Assembly: GCA_963743035.1 (NCBI GenBank)
Contig: CAVUOB010000004.1
Location: 124,001 to 188,000, forward strand
Direction: 5' to 3'
Origin: PALSA-911 sp963743035
Lineage (GTDB): Bacteria > Pseudomonadota > Alphaproteobacteria > Acetobacterales > Acetobacteraceae
DNA length: 64,000 nt
Made by a program: the position numbers and the translations under genes. The notes beneath the pieces were generated by a model that was given only the letters and a program-made list of their open reading frames with translations, had not been told where the DNA came from and did no database searches. Positions 27,229 through 38,652 of this stretch are shown piece after piece. Positions within the stretch are counted from its first letter, which is position 1; the number at the start of each line of letters is the position of its first letter.

Positions 27229-28254
27229 ATGACAAAGCCGCTCCGCATGGGCGTGATCTACGACATGCGCAATCCGCCGGAGACCGGCATGGCAACGCCG
27301 GATCTGTATGCCGCGGTGCTGGATCAGGTCGCCTGGCTGGATGGCCTCGGCCTCGATCTCGCCTGGTTCACCGAACATCATTTCGTCGATGACGGGTATC
27401 TGCCGTCCTGGATCCCGCTCGCCGCCGCGATGGCCGCGCGGACGCGCCGCATCCGGTTTTCCTGCGACGTGTGCCTGCTGCCGTTCAACCACCCGATCCG
27501 GCTGGCCGAGGACCTGGCCGTGCTGGACAACATCTCCAACGGCCGGGTGGAGATCGGCGTCGGCCTGGGCTACGCGGTGCACGAATTCCGCGGCTTCGGG
27601 CTACCGGTGTCGCACCGGCTTTCCTATACCGATGAAGGCCTGGAGGTGCTGAAGCGCGCCTTCACCGGCGAGCGGTTCAGCTTCAGCGGCAAGCGCTACG
27701 ATTTCACCGATGTCCGCATCACGCCGGGCTATGTGCAGGCGGGCGGACCGCCGATCTGGGTCGCGGCGCTGGCCGAAGCCGGGGCGATGCGCGCGGCGCG
27801 GTTCGACACCCATCTGCTGCCGCAGGGCCCGCGCGCCCGCGCCCTCGATCCCTGGCACGAGAAGCTGAAAGCCGATGGCCGCGATCCCTCGGCGTATCGC
27901 GTCGGCATCATCCGCTCCTGCCTGGTGACGGAGGATGCCGAGCGCGACTGGCCGCCGATCCGCGCCGCCGAGCACCGGCGGATGGCGGTCTACAACCAGT
28001 TCCGCGCCGATTCCGGCGGCCACGGCGGCGTCGCCGGCATCACCGAGGAGCAACGCATTCCGCAAGGATGGGTGGTGGGAACGGAGGACGAATGCGTGGC
28101 GAAACTGGCCGCCTTCATCCGCGAATATGGCCTGACGGATCTGGTGACCTGGGCAGTGCCGCCCGGCCTGCGCCCGGACCAGATGAACCCAGCGCTGGAA
28201 CGCTACGCCCGCGGCGTCGTGCCCCGGCTACGCGCGATGTTCCCGGGCAGCTGA
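27229..28254 (+). CDS. LLM class flavin-dependent oxidoreductase
   Basis: A 341-residue luciferase-like flavoenzyme, longer than the one at 8067. Landmarks are MTKPLRMGVIYDMRNPP, LAWFTEHHFVDDGYLPS, RRIRFSCDVCLLPFNHPIR, split here as RRIRFSCDVC and LLPFNHPIR, and NISNGRVEIGVGLGYAVHEF; the EHHF motif is typical of alkanal-monooxygenase-like enzymes. The ATG at 27229 with GGGGG upstream is preferred; the same frame is open far upstream but only as the shadow of the GST gene. The substrate is not known. Confidence 0.87.
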   Translation: MTKPLRMGVIYDMRNPPETGMATPDLYAAVLDQVAWLDGLGLDLAWFTEHHFVDDGYLPSWIPLAAAMAARTRRIRFSCDVCLLPFNHPIRLAEDLAVLDNISNGRVEIGVGLGYAVHEFRGFGLPVSHRLSYTDEGLEVLKRAFTGERFSFSGKRYDFTDVRITPGYVQAGGPPIWVAALAEAGAMRAARFDTHLLPQGPRARALDPWHEKLKADGRDPSAYRVGIIRSCLVTEDAERDWPPIRAAEHRRMAVYNQFRADSGGHGGVAGITEEQRIPQGWVVGTEDECVAKLAAFIREYGLTDLVTWAVPPGLRPDQMNPALERYARGVVPRLRAMFPGS

Positions 28255-28281
28255 TACCGGGCGGGGTGGAAAAGGCCTCGG

Positions 28282-28470
28282 TTATGCCTGAAATTCCAGC
28301 GGCCCCGACCGCAACAGCCCGCGCATCCACAGCCATTGCATGGCCGGCCATAGCGGCACTTTCGGGTCCGACACGGTTTTCGGGCCACCGGACCGCGCCG
28401 CTTGTTGCGGCGCAGGCGGCGTCACGTCCTCGAACAGGTCGGGCGGCCAATCCAGATCCGGAACGCGCAT
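28282..28470 (-). CDS. Hypothetical 62-residue protein
   Basis: A short minus-strand gene between two plus-strand genes. The start at 28470 has GGAGGG directly upstream, which overlaps an earlier in-frame ATG. The protein is Pro/Trp-rich (PDLDWPPDLFEDVTPP, PLWPAMQWLWMRGLL) with a hydrophobic C-terminal half. No family is recognised. Coding status rests on the ribosome site and amino-acid make-up only. Confidence 0.45.
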   Translation of the reverse strand: MRVPDLDWPPDLFEDVTPPAPQQAARSGGPKTVSDPKVPLWPAMQWLWMRGLLRSGPLEFQA

Positions 28471-28579
28471 GGTTCCCTCCACTTCAGGGTGGGGGGAACC
28501 TGCGCCGCCGCGCGAGCGCCGTCAGTGACCTGGTTCACTGTCGTCGTGCGTGGGCCGATCCCCCTGAGGCCGGGCGGCC

Positions 28580-29209
28580 ATGACGGCTGAGATGGCGCCG
28601 GTGGCGGTGATCCTGGCCGCCGGCCTGGCGAGCCGGATGGGCGGCGGCGACAAGGCGCTGCAGCGGCTGGGCGACCGGACGATGCTGGAACATGTGCTGG
28701 ACCGGCTCGGCGGCCAGACCAGCCGCGTGCTGCTGAACGCCAACGGCGATCCGACGCGCTTTGACAGGTTCGGCCTGACCGTGGTCCCAGACCCGGTGCC
28801 GGATCAGCCCGGCCCGCTGGCCGGCGTGCTGGCCGGGATGGAATGGGTGGCGGAACACGCGCCGGACATCCCCGATGTGGTGACCGTGCCCGCGGACAGC
28901 CCGTTCATCCCGCGCGACCTCGCCCGCCGGTTGCTGCAGGCGCGGCAGGCGGCAGGCGCCGAGCTGGCCTGCGCGGCCTCCCTGGGACAGGCGCATCCGG
29001 TGGTGGGGCTGTGGCCGGTGCGCCTGGCCGGCGCCTTGCGCATCGCGCTGACCGAGGAAGGGATCCGCCGCGTCGATCGCTGGACCGCGCGATTCCGGCT
29101 CGTACAGGTGCCGTTTCCGGCCGATAGGCTGGACCCGTTCTTCAACGCCAACCGGCCGGAAGATCTCGCGGCGGCCGAGGCGCTCTGGCGCGCGCATCCC
29201 GATATCTGA
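28580..29209 (+). CDS. mobA: Molybdenum cofactor guanylyltransferase MobA
   Basis: A 209-residue nucleotidyltransferase. The GTP-binding loop LAAGLASRMGGGDK is at residues 12-25, followed by NGDPTRF, DQPGPLAGVLAGME and the metal-binding VPADSPF, all typical of MobA, which adds GMP to molybdopterin to form bis-MGD cofactor. ATG 28580 is followed in frame by a second Met (MTAEM), so the start could be twelve bases later. mobB, moaD and moaE lie together 13-15 kb downstream in the window. Confidence 0.9.
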   Translation: MTAEMAPVAVILAAGLASRMGGGDKALQRLGDRTMLEHVLDRLGGQTSRVLLNANGDPTRFDRFGLTVVPDPVPDQPGPLAGVLAGMEWVAEHAPDIPDVVTVPADSPFIPRDLARRLLQARQAAGAELACAASLGQAHPVVGLWPVRLAGALRIALTEEGIRRVDRWTARFRLVQVPFPADRLDPFFNANRPEDLAAAEALWRAHPDI

Positions 29210-29492
29210 CTCCCGCCTGCCGACGCCGATCGTCGCGCGCCGGGCAGAGACGCGGCATGCTTCCCGCGACCCACGCAGGTTGACGCCGGACAACACGCGC
29301 CAATCGAACCACCGGGCGCGGCGGTGCGCGGAGGTTGCGGGAAACACATTACGATAATAAAATATCACCGCCGTCACATTCAATCGCAATCACGGGGCTA
29401 CAATGATCGCGTAGCTACCTCATCAACGATTGGAGGATCGTTTGGCAAATATGCATGAGGAGCCGGTTTTTGCCTCGATGGATGGCCGATAA

Positions 29493-29756
29493 GTGTCAGA
29501 CCGGCTGAATGGCGGCGTTTCGAATTCGCAGCGCAAGCCGGACATCGAGCGTCGGCGGCCGGAGGCTGCGGCCGGGGAAAGGCCTGATCCACCTCCCCCG
29601 TTGCCGGCTCCCGAGGCCGCGACAGTGACCCCGGACGAGATACCGGCAGAAAGCCTGGATGACGGCGTCCGGCTGGTCAGGGGGGTGATGTTCGGCGTCC
29701 TGCTGAGCGTGCCGCTATGGGCCCTGATCGGCTTGGCGGTGTGGTGGCTCTGGTAG
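29493..29756 (+). CDS. Hypothetical small membrane protein
   Basis: An 87-residue protein from a GTG start. The first 60 residues are hydrophilic and Pro/Glu-rich; a single membrane helix (VMFGVLLSVPLWALIGLAVW) ends two residues before the stop, giving a tail-anchored layout. There is no strong ribosome site. It is convergent with the exosortase-locus gene at 29801, so any functional link is speculative. Confidence 0.45.
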   Translation: MSDRLNGGVSNSQRKPDIERRRPEAAAGERPDPPPPLPAPEAATVTPDEIPAESLDDGVRLVRGVMFGVLLSVPLWALIGLAVWWLW

Positions 29757-29800
29757 GGATGGCGCATCCGTTTGCCAGCCTGCAAGTCCGGGAGGACAGA

Positions 29801-30274
29801 TCAGTTCCAGGGCGACAGCGCCGACCAGTCCAACTCCGGCAGGCGCGGGCATGAAGCGGGGAGCATGACGAGCACGACATCGCGGGGCACCGGAAGCTGG
29901 CGCAGCCCGACGAGGCGGAGAAAGCTGGCCGCTGCCCAGCGGAGGGCAATGGAAACGGCGTTCGCGTGCGCACCCACGAAGCCGAGATAGACAAAGCGCG
30001 GCTCCCCGGGCCAGTCCAGAAGCGCGCGCGCCGTGCCGTAGCCATGTCCGTTGCGATCCACGGTCGCCAGCGTCAACGGCTCGGCGCAGTCCGGCGCCAG
30101 CGCCGCCAGCGTGCCGGGCAGCGCCGGCGCCACCAGTTGCAGCCCCAGCGCGGCGAACCCGGCGTCGAGGCCGGACGCCTGTTCCATTGCGGGCTCCGTG
30201 ACGATACGCGCTGCCTGGGCCGCCAATGTGAGTACGACCAGGCCGATGAACACGGCACGCAGCAGGGCCTTCAT
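29801..30274 (-). CDS. Exported protein co-encoded with an exosortase-like gene
   Basis: A 157-residue protein with an N-terminal hydrophobic helix (LLRAVFIGLVVLTLAAQAA) that can be a signal peptide or anchor, then an extracytoplasmic domain with a second moderately hydrophobic stretch and a Cys pair (DCAE near residue 63, SCPRL near 142). Its ATG overlaps the stop of the exosortase-like gene (ATGA), so the two are translationally coupled. I do not recognise a family; it is not an obvious EpsI domain. Confidence 0.65.
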   Translation of the reverse strand: MKALLRAVFIGLVVLTLAAQAARIVTEPAMEQASGLDAGFAALGLQLVAPALPGTLAALAPDCAEPLTLATVDRNGHGYGTARALLDWPGEPRFVYLGFVGAHANAVSIALRWAAASFLRLVGLRQLPVPRDVVLVMLPASCPRLPELDWSALSPWN

Positions 30275-31191
30275 GAAACCACCCGCGCCACCGCCGCGTT
30301 CCGTGTCGCGAGCAGCGGGAACAGCACGGCGAGGCCGAGGGCGGACAGCGTGTAGAGCGTGACGCCGTCGCCGTCATGCAGCCAGACGTAACTCGCTTCC
30401 CGCGATGCCATCCAGGACAGGCGGATTTCGGTGAGCACGATGCTGGCCCCCAGCGATGCGGCGATCCAGCGCAGGTCGCCGCGGCGCGGCAAGCGGCCCT
30501 GGTAGAGCGCGGTTACCACGAAGGCGAGGCCGACGCCGCCGAGCGGAAACGAGGAGGCGCAGTTGGCGAGGATCTCCAGGCTGAACCCGGAGGTCCGGTT
30601 GTCGATCAGGTTGGCGTGGACGCCGGCCTCGATCCCGCCGAGCCCGAGCATTCCTTCCACAGCGCGGGCGTCCAGCGTGGCGATGGCGGCATGCAGCGGC
30701 AGCAGGTAGGCCGACGACCAGGCCATGTCGATCGCCAGCGCCAACAGCAAGGCCGCGACCGGACGGCCGGAGCGGGTGCCTGCCGGCCGGGCCAGCCATA
30801 GGCCGAGCACGATCAGCGCCAGGATCATCGCCTGGCGGATCGGCACGGCGCAGAGCAGGCAAATCGCGACCGAGGCCACGATCTGCCGGCCTGTGGCACG
30901 CCCGGTCGAGGCGGCGCCATGAGCCCAGGCGGCGACCAGCGCCCACGCCGCCGCGCTGAACGCGCCGTTCTCAAGCACGCTTTCCAGAAGTAGGGCGGGT
31001 CCCCCTGCCCCGCCCTCACGGGAGCCACGCACGACATTGCCCCAATAGGCAAGCCCGGCGACCAGCAGCGTCCAGCCGTGCAGTTCGGCCAGGGTGATGG
31101 GGCCCGGTGCGATCGGAGCGGGAGCGGCGGTATCGCTCTGTGGCGACGCCGTGCTGCAGCGAAAGTTTTTGTTGCGATATGGGATCCGCAT
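30271..31191 (-). CDS. Exosortase-like integral membrane protein
   Basis: A 306-residue membrane protein with about seven or eight helices. In its C-terminal half it shows an ordered Cys-Arg-His set like the exosortase/archaeosortase triad: C211 in LANCASSFPLGG, R257 in LTEIRLSWMA and H272 in WLHDGDGVTLY (HxxxG). Exosortases cut C-terminal sorting signals of exported proteins. The spacing from Arg to His (15 residues) is short for the group, so this is a divergent member or a relative. The partner gene overlaps its stop, and a tiny protein with a sorting-like C-terminus starts 51 bases away in the opposite direction. Confidence 0.6.
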   Translation of the reverse strand: MRIPYRNKNFRCSTASPQSDTAAPAPIAPGPITLAELHGWTLLVAGLAYWGNVVRGSREGGAGGPALLLESVLENGAFSAAAWALVAAWAHGAASTGRATGRQIVASVAICLLCAVPIRQAMILALIVLGLWLARPAGTRSGRPVAALLLALAIDMAWSSAYLLPLHAAIATLDARAVEGMLGLGGIEAGVHANLIDNRTSGFSLEILANCASSFPLGGVGLAFVVTALYQGRLPRRGDLRWIAASLGASIVLTEIRLSWMASREASYVWLHDGDGVTLYTLSALGLAVLFPLLATRNAAVARVVS

Positions 31192-31242
31192 GATAATATC
31201 ATTATTGCAATGATTCCTTCTGTTGGGAATGGGAATTTTCTG
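31192..31242. promoter_or_regulatory. AT-rich divergent promoter region of the exosortase-like locus
   Basis: Only 51 bases separate the exosortase-like ATG (leftward) and the small-substrate ATG (rightward). The stretch ATAATATCATTATTGCAATG at its left end is strikingly AT-rich for this genome and can supply overlapping -10 elements for both directions, which would tie their expression together. No operator consensus is recognised. Confidence 0.35.
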
Positions 31243-31491
31243 ATGCGCAAACTCCTGATCGCAGTTGCGTTGGTAAGTGTTCTGCCGGCTCTTGCTTTCG
31301 CACAAAGCGTGGCTTCGCGTAGTAGCGCGGTCGCCCATGCTCCCCGTGCCGCCCCGGCGCCTCTACTGGCCGCCGGCATTCCTGCCTTCTTGTCCGTGGG
31401 CGGCGGTGCCTTCGTTGCCCGGTTGGTGCGCCGCAAGCGGGACGCAGCCCGGGTGGCCGCAACCGAGCGCGGAGTTGCAAACAAGGGTTAA
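31243..31491 (+). CDS. Mini exported protein with sorting-signal-like C-terminus
   Basis: An 82-residue protein. Residues 1-20 are a clean signal peptide (cleavage likely after LAFA). Only about 18 residues of mature linker follow (SVASRSSAVAHAPRAA). Then comes a short motif with PAP and a mid-helix Pro (PAPLLAAGIPAF, residues 38-50), a Gly-rich hydrophobic stretch (SVGGGAFVA) and a basic cluster (RLVRRKR, 60-66). Motif-helix-basic order is the hallmark of exosortase sorting signals such as PEP-CTERM. The gene is divergent from an exosortase-like gene, so it is a candidate dedicated substrate. A 16-residue tail after the basic cluster is longer than usual. Confidence 0.6.
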   Translation: MRKLLIAVALVSVLPALAFAQSVASRSSAVAHAPRAAPAPLLAAGIPAFLSVGGGAFVARLVRRKRDAARVAATERGVANKG

Positions 31492-31794
31492 GCGGCTAAC
31501 TCAAGGCTCCACGGAGCCCGTTCTTTTGCGGAATGGGTTCGGCGCGTGGCAGCGACTGGCACGGTTCGACGGTTCTGAACCGGCTGGCTCGGCAACCGCG
31601 GCATGATCGTGAAGGCCGGACCGGACCGACCATCGTTCGCCGAAGACCGGCAACCCATTATCAAACTTCGATTGCCGATTATCATGGTCACTGGCCAATC
31701 GGCTGCGGTCCCTTGGCTTTATTTTTGACTCACATCAATTGCGAGGTCCGGCTCTCGTATTAGTTTTGTTCGAAGAAATTGCGAGGAACGCACT
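31492..31794. other. Intergenic region without called genes
   Basis: About 303 bases between the mini exported protein and the DUF2252 gene. The right half (31690-31780) is AT-richer and probably holds the promoter of the DUF2252 gene. No structured RNA, clear terminator or gene is seen. Confidence 0.4.
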
Positions 31795-33222
31795 GTGGCC
31801 AAGCACGCCAACAAAGGGCACGCCATCCCCGTTGTCCACCCCGCCCCGCCGCTGGCGCCATCGCCAAACACCCACTCGCCGGACGAATTGATGCAGGCCG
31901 GCAAGCGCCTGCGCGATGCCGTGCCGCGGAATTCGCATGCCGTCTGGAAGAAGCCCGCCGACCGCGCCGACCCGATCGCGCAATTGCAGGCTTCCGATCC
32001 CGAGCGGCTGCCCGAATTGTTGCCGGTGCGCTATGGGCGGATGCTGGTCTCGCCGTTCACCTTCTATCGCGGCGCGGCCGGCGTGATGGCCGCGGACCTC
32101 TCTAGGACGCCGGCGACCGGCCTGCGGGTGCAGGCCTGCGGCGACTGCCACCTGCTCAATTTCGGTGGCTTCGCCACGCCCGAGCGCAACATCATCTTCG
32201 ACATCAATGACTTCGATGAGACGCTGCCGGCGCCCTGGGAGTGGGACGTCAAGCGGCTCGCCGCCTCGTTCGTCCTGGCGGCTCGCGCGAATGGCCTGAG
32301 CGACAACGCCGGGCGCGACGCCGCCATAGGGGCCACGCGCAGCTACCGCGAGCGGTTGGCCGAATACGCGAGGATGTCGCCGCTGGAAGTCTGGTATGCG
32401 CGGGTCGACTCCGACGATTTTTTGAGTTTGTTCCCCGACCCAGCACGTAGGAAGTTTGCGCAGAAGAGAATCAACAAGGCGGCGGAGAGCCCGGGATCGG
32501 AAATGGACTTTCCGAAGCTGGCCGGCATGGTCGGCGGGCAGGTCCACATCCGTGACACCCCGCCGCTGATCTTCCACCCCGAGATGGCACGCGCGCCCGA
32601 CTTCATGGCCTCGCTTGAGAAGCTTATAGCTGACTACCGCGAGACATTGGCCGACGATCGGCGTGCGTTGCTGGACCGCTACCGGCTGGTGGACGCCGCG
32701 ATCAAGGTGGTGGGTATCGGCAGCGTCGGGCGGCGGTGCTGGATCGGGCTGTTCATGTCGGCGGCCAACAACCCGCTGTTCCTGCAGTTCAAGGAATCCC
32801 GAGCGTCGGTGTTGGAGCCCTATGCCGGGCGCAGCGCCTATCCGAATCATGGCCAGCGCGTGGTGATGGGCCAGCGGCTGATGCAGCCGGCTTCGGACCT
32901 GTTCCTCGGCTGGCTCGAGGGCAACGAAGGCCGACAACTCTATGTCCGCCAGCTGCGCGACGCGAAGATCAAGCCGGCGGTGGAGACGTTCAACGCCGAA
33001 GACATGTTGGTCTACGGCGAGGGCTGTGGCTGGGCCCTGGCGCGCAGCCACGCCAAGGCCGGTGATGCCTGGACGATCAGCGGCTATCTGGGTGGCGGCG
33101 ACCAGTTCGATGACGCGATGGGCAGCTTCGCGCTGGCCTATGCCGACCAGGCGGAGGCCGACCACGCGGCGCTGAAGCGGGCGGTGCGGTCCGGCAAGGT
33201 GCAGGTGTTTCAGGAGGCGTAA
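31795..33222 (+). CDS. DUF2252 family protein
   Basis: A 475-residue soluble protein of the DUF2252 family, from a GTG start with GAGGAA upstream. Two blocks recall aminoglycoside-phosphotransferase-like kinases: GDCHLLNFG at residues 116-124 (compare HGDLHxxN) and NDFDETLPAPWEWDVKR at 138-154 (compare the metal-binding DFDE loop). A small-molecule kinase-like role is therefore possible but untested. The C-terminal region has a conserved-looking VVGIGSVGRRCW and GWALARSHAKAGD. The stop abuts the GTG of the following lipoprotein gene. Confidence 0.87.
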   Translation: MAKHANKGHAIPVVHPAPPLAPSPNTHSPDELMQAGKRLRDAVPRNSHAVWKKPADRADPIAQLQASDPERLPELLPVRYGRMLVSPFTFYRGAAGVMAADLSRTPATGLRVQACGDCHLLNFGGFATPERNIIFDINDFDETLPAPWEWDVKRLAASFVLAARANGLSDNAGRDAAIGATRSYRERLAEYARMSPLEVWYARVDSDDFLSLFPDPARRKFAQKRINKAAESPGSEMDFPKLAGMVGGQVHIRDTPPLIFHPEMARAPDFMASLEKLIADYRETLADDRRALLDRYRLVDAAIKVVGIGSVGRRCWIGLFMSAANNPLFLQFKESRASVLEPYAGRSAYPNHGQRVVMGQRLMQPASDLFLGWLEGNEGRQLYVRQLRDAKIKPAVETFNAEDMLVYGEGCGWALARSHAKAGDAWTISGYLGGGDQFDDAMGSFALAYADQAEADHAALKRAVRSGKVQVFQEA

Positions 33223-34362
33223 GTGTGGGTCAGGCTCCAACGGGGGCCACGGTGTTATGAGACGTTGATATGGCTTCGCAAGCTCGCCTGGGATGGCCTG
33301 GGGCCGGCCTTGCTGTTGTTGACCCTGATCGGTTGCTCCTCGCTGGGGCCGACGGTGATTCCACGCGATCGCGCTGATTATCTGTCCTCTGTAGCGGATT
33401 CCTGGAAAGAGCAGACCCTGCTCAACGTCGTCCGTCTGCGATACGGCGACGCCCCGTCTTTCCTCGATGTCTCCTCGGTTGTCAGCTCCTACGCCATCCA
33501 GGGGCAGCTCTCCGCGGGCGGTGCCATCAGTTCCAACCTGACCAGCGTCGTGCCCTGGAACAGCGCGACATTCGGGGCCGGCGTTGGCTATCAGGACCGG
33601 CCGACCATCTCCTACACCCCGCTCTCGGGCGACAAATTCGCCAAGAGCCTGCTGCGGCCGATCCCGCCCACCGGCATATTCCAGCTGACCCAGGCCGGCT
33701 ACCCCGCAGATTTCGTTTTACAGGTAACGGTACGATCCCTGAACGGCATCTCGAACCGCGCCACCATTGGCGGCCAGGTTCAGTCCGCCGACCCGGAGTT
33801 CTATCCGCTCCTCGATGCCCTGCGGCGGCTGCAGCTTGCTGAGGCGGTCAGCTTGCGGTTGGAAAAACGCGGGGCCGAGGATATTGGCACCCTGGTGCTG
33901 GCCAGAGGCCGGACACCACAGGTGAACCAGGACCTGAAATTTGTATCAGACACGCTTCGCCTCCGGCCCGGCAAGGATGGCGAAATCTCGATCGTTTTTG
34001 GTGCTGTTCCGCGCAACGACAGAGAGTTGGCCGTGCTCTCCCGCTCGATGATCGAGATTCTGATCGAGCTGGCATCCGGCATCGAGGTTCCCGCCGCGCA
34101 TGTCGCGGAACGGCGCACCGTGCCATCCGCACGGCTGGCCAGCGCTGACGATCCGAGAGATCGGCCGCTGGTCCGGATTGTGTCGGGCCCGGCCGCACCC
34201 GCGGACGCGTTTTCCGCGATCCGCTATCGAAACACTTGGTACTGGATCGATGATGGCGATTTCGCCTCCAAGCGGATCTTCACGATGCTGATGATCTTCT
34301 TTTCGCTGGCCGAAACCGGGGTCACGCCGCAAGTGCCGGCCCTGACGATCCCGGTGAACTGA
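33223..34362 (+). CDS. Putative outer-envelope lipoprotein of unknown function
   Basis: A 379-residue protein starting at GTG 33223, directly after the DUF2252 stop, with AGGAGG overlapping the upstream coding end. The lipobox is LIGC with Cys at residue 38, after an unusually long basic head. The mature part has a recognisable block, LLNVVRLRYGDAPSFLDVSS, that I have seen in uncharacterised proteobacterial proteins, then beta-rich sequence and a second hydrophobic segment near the C-terminus (FTMLMIFFSLAETG). Function unknown; coupling to the DUF2252 gene suggests a shared process. Confidence 0.7.
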   Translation: MWVRLQRGPRCYETLIWLRKLAWDGLGPALLLLTLIGCSSLGPTVIPRDRADYLSSVADSWKEQTLLNVVRLRYGDAPSFLDVSSVVSSYAIQGQLSAGGAISSNLTSVVPWNSATFGAGVGYQDRPTISYTPLSGDKFAKSLLRPIPPTGIFQLTQAGYPADFVLQVTVRSLNGISNRATIGGQVQSADPEFYPLLDALRRLQLAEAVSLRLEKRGAEDIGTLVLARGRTPQVNQDLKFVSDTLRLRPGKDGEISIVFGAVPRNDRELAVLSRSMIEILIELASGIEVPAAHVAERRTVPSARLASADDPRDRPLVRIVSGPAAPADAFSAIRYRNTWYWIDDGDFASKRIFTMLMIFFSLAETGVTPQVPALTIPVN

Positions 34363-34536
34363 AGGCAGATGCAGCTGTGCCGTTGGATCACCCGAAGCCG
34401 ACGGTCCCGGAACGAGGCTGGCCTCCCGAAAGCGAATCAACGGCCAGGTTGGAAGGCAACCAGGTTGAATACCCGGATGCGACGGAGAGAACCTGCAGAG
34501 ATCCACCTCAACAGCTGAGAGACAAGGCGATCGCAT

Positions 34537-35265
34537 ATGGACGACAATTCCGCTGTCGTAGACGGCTCCGATGCGCCCCTTACGCGCGACCGCTTGCGAA
34601 CGCCGCGTGCCGCCGCCATTGCCGGGATATTGTTCTCGGCGCTGTTGATCTGCAGCCTTTGGCTCTTGCGGATGTCGGTGCCGGCCGACCCGCTGGAGGC
34701 TGGCGCATGGCTGCAAACCAGCACGCGGCGGGTAGCTTTTGCGCTGAACCTCGTTCCGTTCGCCGGGATTGCCTTCATGTGGTTCATCGGCGTGTTGCGC
34801 GATCGCCTCGGGAAGCGGGAGGACCAGTTTTTCGCAACGGTCTTCCTCGGCAGCGGGTTGCTGTTTCTCGGCATGATATTCGTGGCCGCGGCATCCGCCG
34901 GCGCACTGATCCTGGCCTATTCGGTACAACCGAAAACCATCTTTGATGCCGGCACATTCGCCTTCGCCCGCGCGTTCACTTACGGCATCATACATATCTA
35001 TGCCTACAAGATGGCGGTCGTGTTCATGATCACCGCCTCCACGCTCGCCATCCGCACGCGCATCACCGCCCGTTGGATTGCATTCGCCGGATACGCATCC
35101 GCAGGGGTTCTGCTGTTCGGCGGCGGTTATGTCGACTGGCCGCTGTTCGTTTTGCCGACCTGGGTGCTGCTGGTGAGCGGCTACATCCTGTTCGACAATC
35201 TGCGCGGATCACCTGGCATGGCGTTGACAGGTGATGAACGATCCATCCCGAGGCCCAAGGCATGA
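34537..35265 (+). CDS. Hypothetical membrane protein with six helices
   Basis: A 242-residue protein with a hydrophilic head and about six hydrophobic segments (AAIAGILFSALLICSLWLL, ALNLVPFAGIAFMWFIGVL, TVFLGSGLLFLGMIFVAAA and later helices). No catalytic motif or named family is recognised. It follows the lipoprotein gene after about 174 bases on the same strand and is the last gene before the convergent rRNA operon. Confidence 0.7.
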   Translation: MDDNSAVVDGSDAPLTRDRLRTPRAAAIAGILFSALLICSLWLLRMSVPADPLEAGAWLQTSTRRVAFALNLVPFAGIAFMWFIGVLRDRLGKREDQFFATVFLGSGLLFLGMIFVAAASAGALILAYSVQPKTIFDAGTFAFARAFTYGIIHIYAYKMAVVFMITASTLAIRTRITARWIAFAGYASAGVLLFGGGYVDWPLFVLPTWVLLVSGYILFDNLRGSPGMALTGDERSIPRPKA

Positions 35266-35433
35266 CTGGGCGATCCTCTGACCGCTGGCGAGGCTGCAGC
35301 CGGCCTCACGAAGATCTCACCGCCGCCGGGCCCGGGCTCGCTGAATATGTTGCTTCAATGCAAATCGGCGTTTCGGTCTCGTCCACCGCCGGGAGGAAAA
35401 ACTCAGGGGCAGGTCAGGGCGCCAGAAACGCCG

Positions 35434-35461
35434 AAAGCCTCCGCAGGGGTGCGGAGGCTTT
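35434..35461 (-). terminator. Rho-independent terminator of the rRNA operon
   Basis: AAAGCCTCCGCA and TGCGGAGGCTTT form a perfect 12-base-pair stem with a four-base loop. On the minus strand it lies 17 bases after tRNA-fMet, followed by a T-containing tail (TTTCGGCGTTTC), so it most likely ends the rrn transcript. Confidence 0.75.
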
Positions 35462-35478
35462 GGGTGGGAAAATCAAGA

Positions 35479-35555
<77 letters not shown>

Positions 35556-35597
35556 CGGGTGGTTTGTGTGTTGGTTTGGTTTTTGGGTGGATTAGAA

Positions 35598-35715
35598 GAC
35601 CTGGCGGCGACCTACTCTCCCGCGTCTTGAGACGCAGTACCATGGGCGCTGGGGTTTTTCACGGCCGAGTTCGGGATGGGATCGGGTGGGGGGACCCCGC
35701 CATGGCCACCAGGTC
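35598..35715 (-). rRNA. rrf: 5S ribosomal RNA
   Basis: About 118 bases. The ends GACCTGGTGGCCATGG and CGCCGCCAGGTC pair as the terminal helix, and CCCGAACTCGGCCGTGAA and GTACTGCGTC are conserved 5S segments. Located between 23S and tRNA-fMet. End points are accurate to a few bases. Confidence 0.93.
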
Positions 35716-35910
35716 ATCTAATCCAGCGTTTCGCTTTGGCGAAACGCGCCAGCGTATGCCGTCTACCGGGCATACACTCGCCCCCCGTCAGGGAGTGCGA
35801 TGCAGGTTCTGGTAAGGTGTTTGCGATGTGCTTTGGCTTTGTCTGCCGGAAGTGGATGATTGCTGCGCATGGTGGTTTCGATCGTCTGTCGGGGACAGAT
35901 AGATCGGATT

Positions 35911-38652
<2,742 letters not shown>

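Noticed and set aside
34377..34946. A 189-codon frame overlapping the membrane protein gene at 34537
   Set aside because: Out of frame with the real gene, Arg/Cys-rich, no ribosome site.
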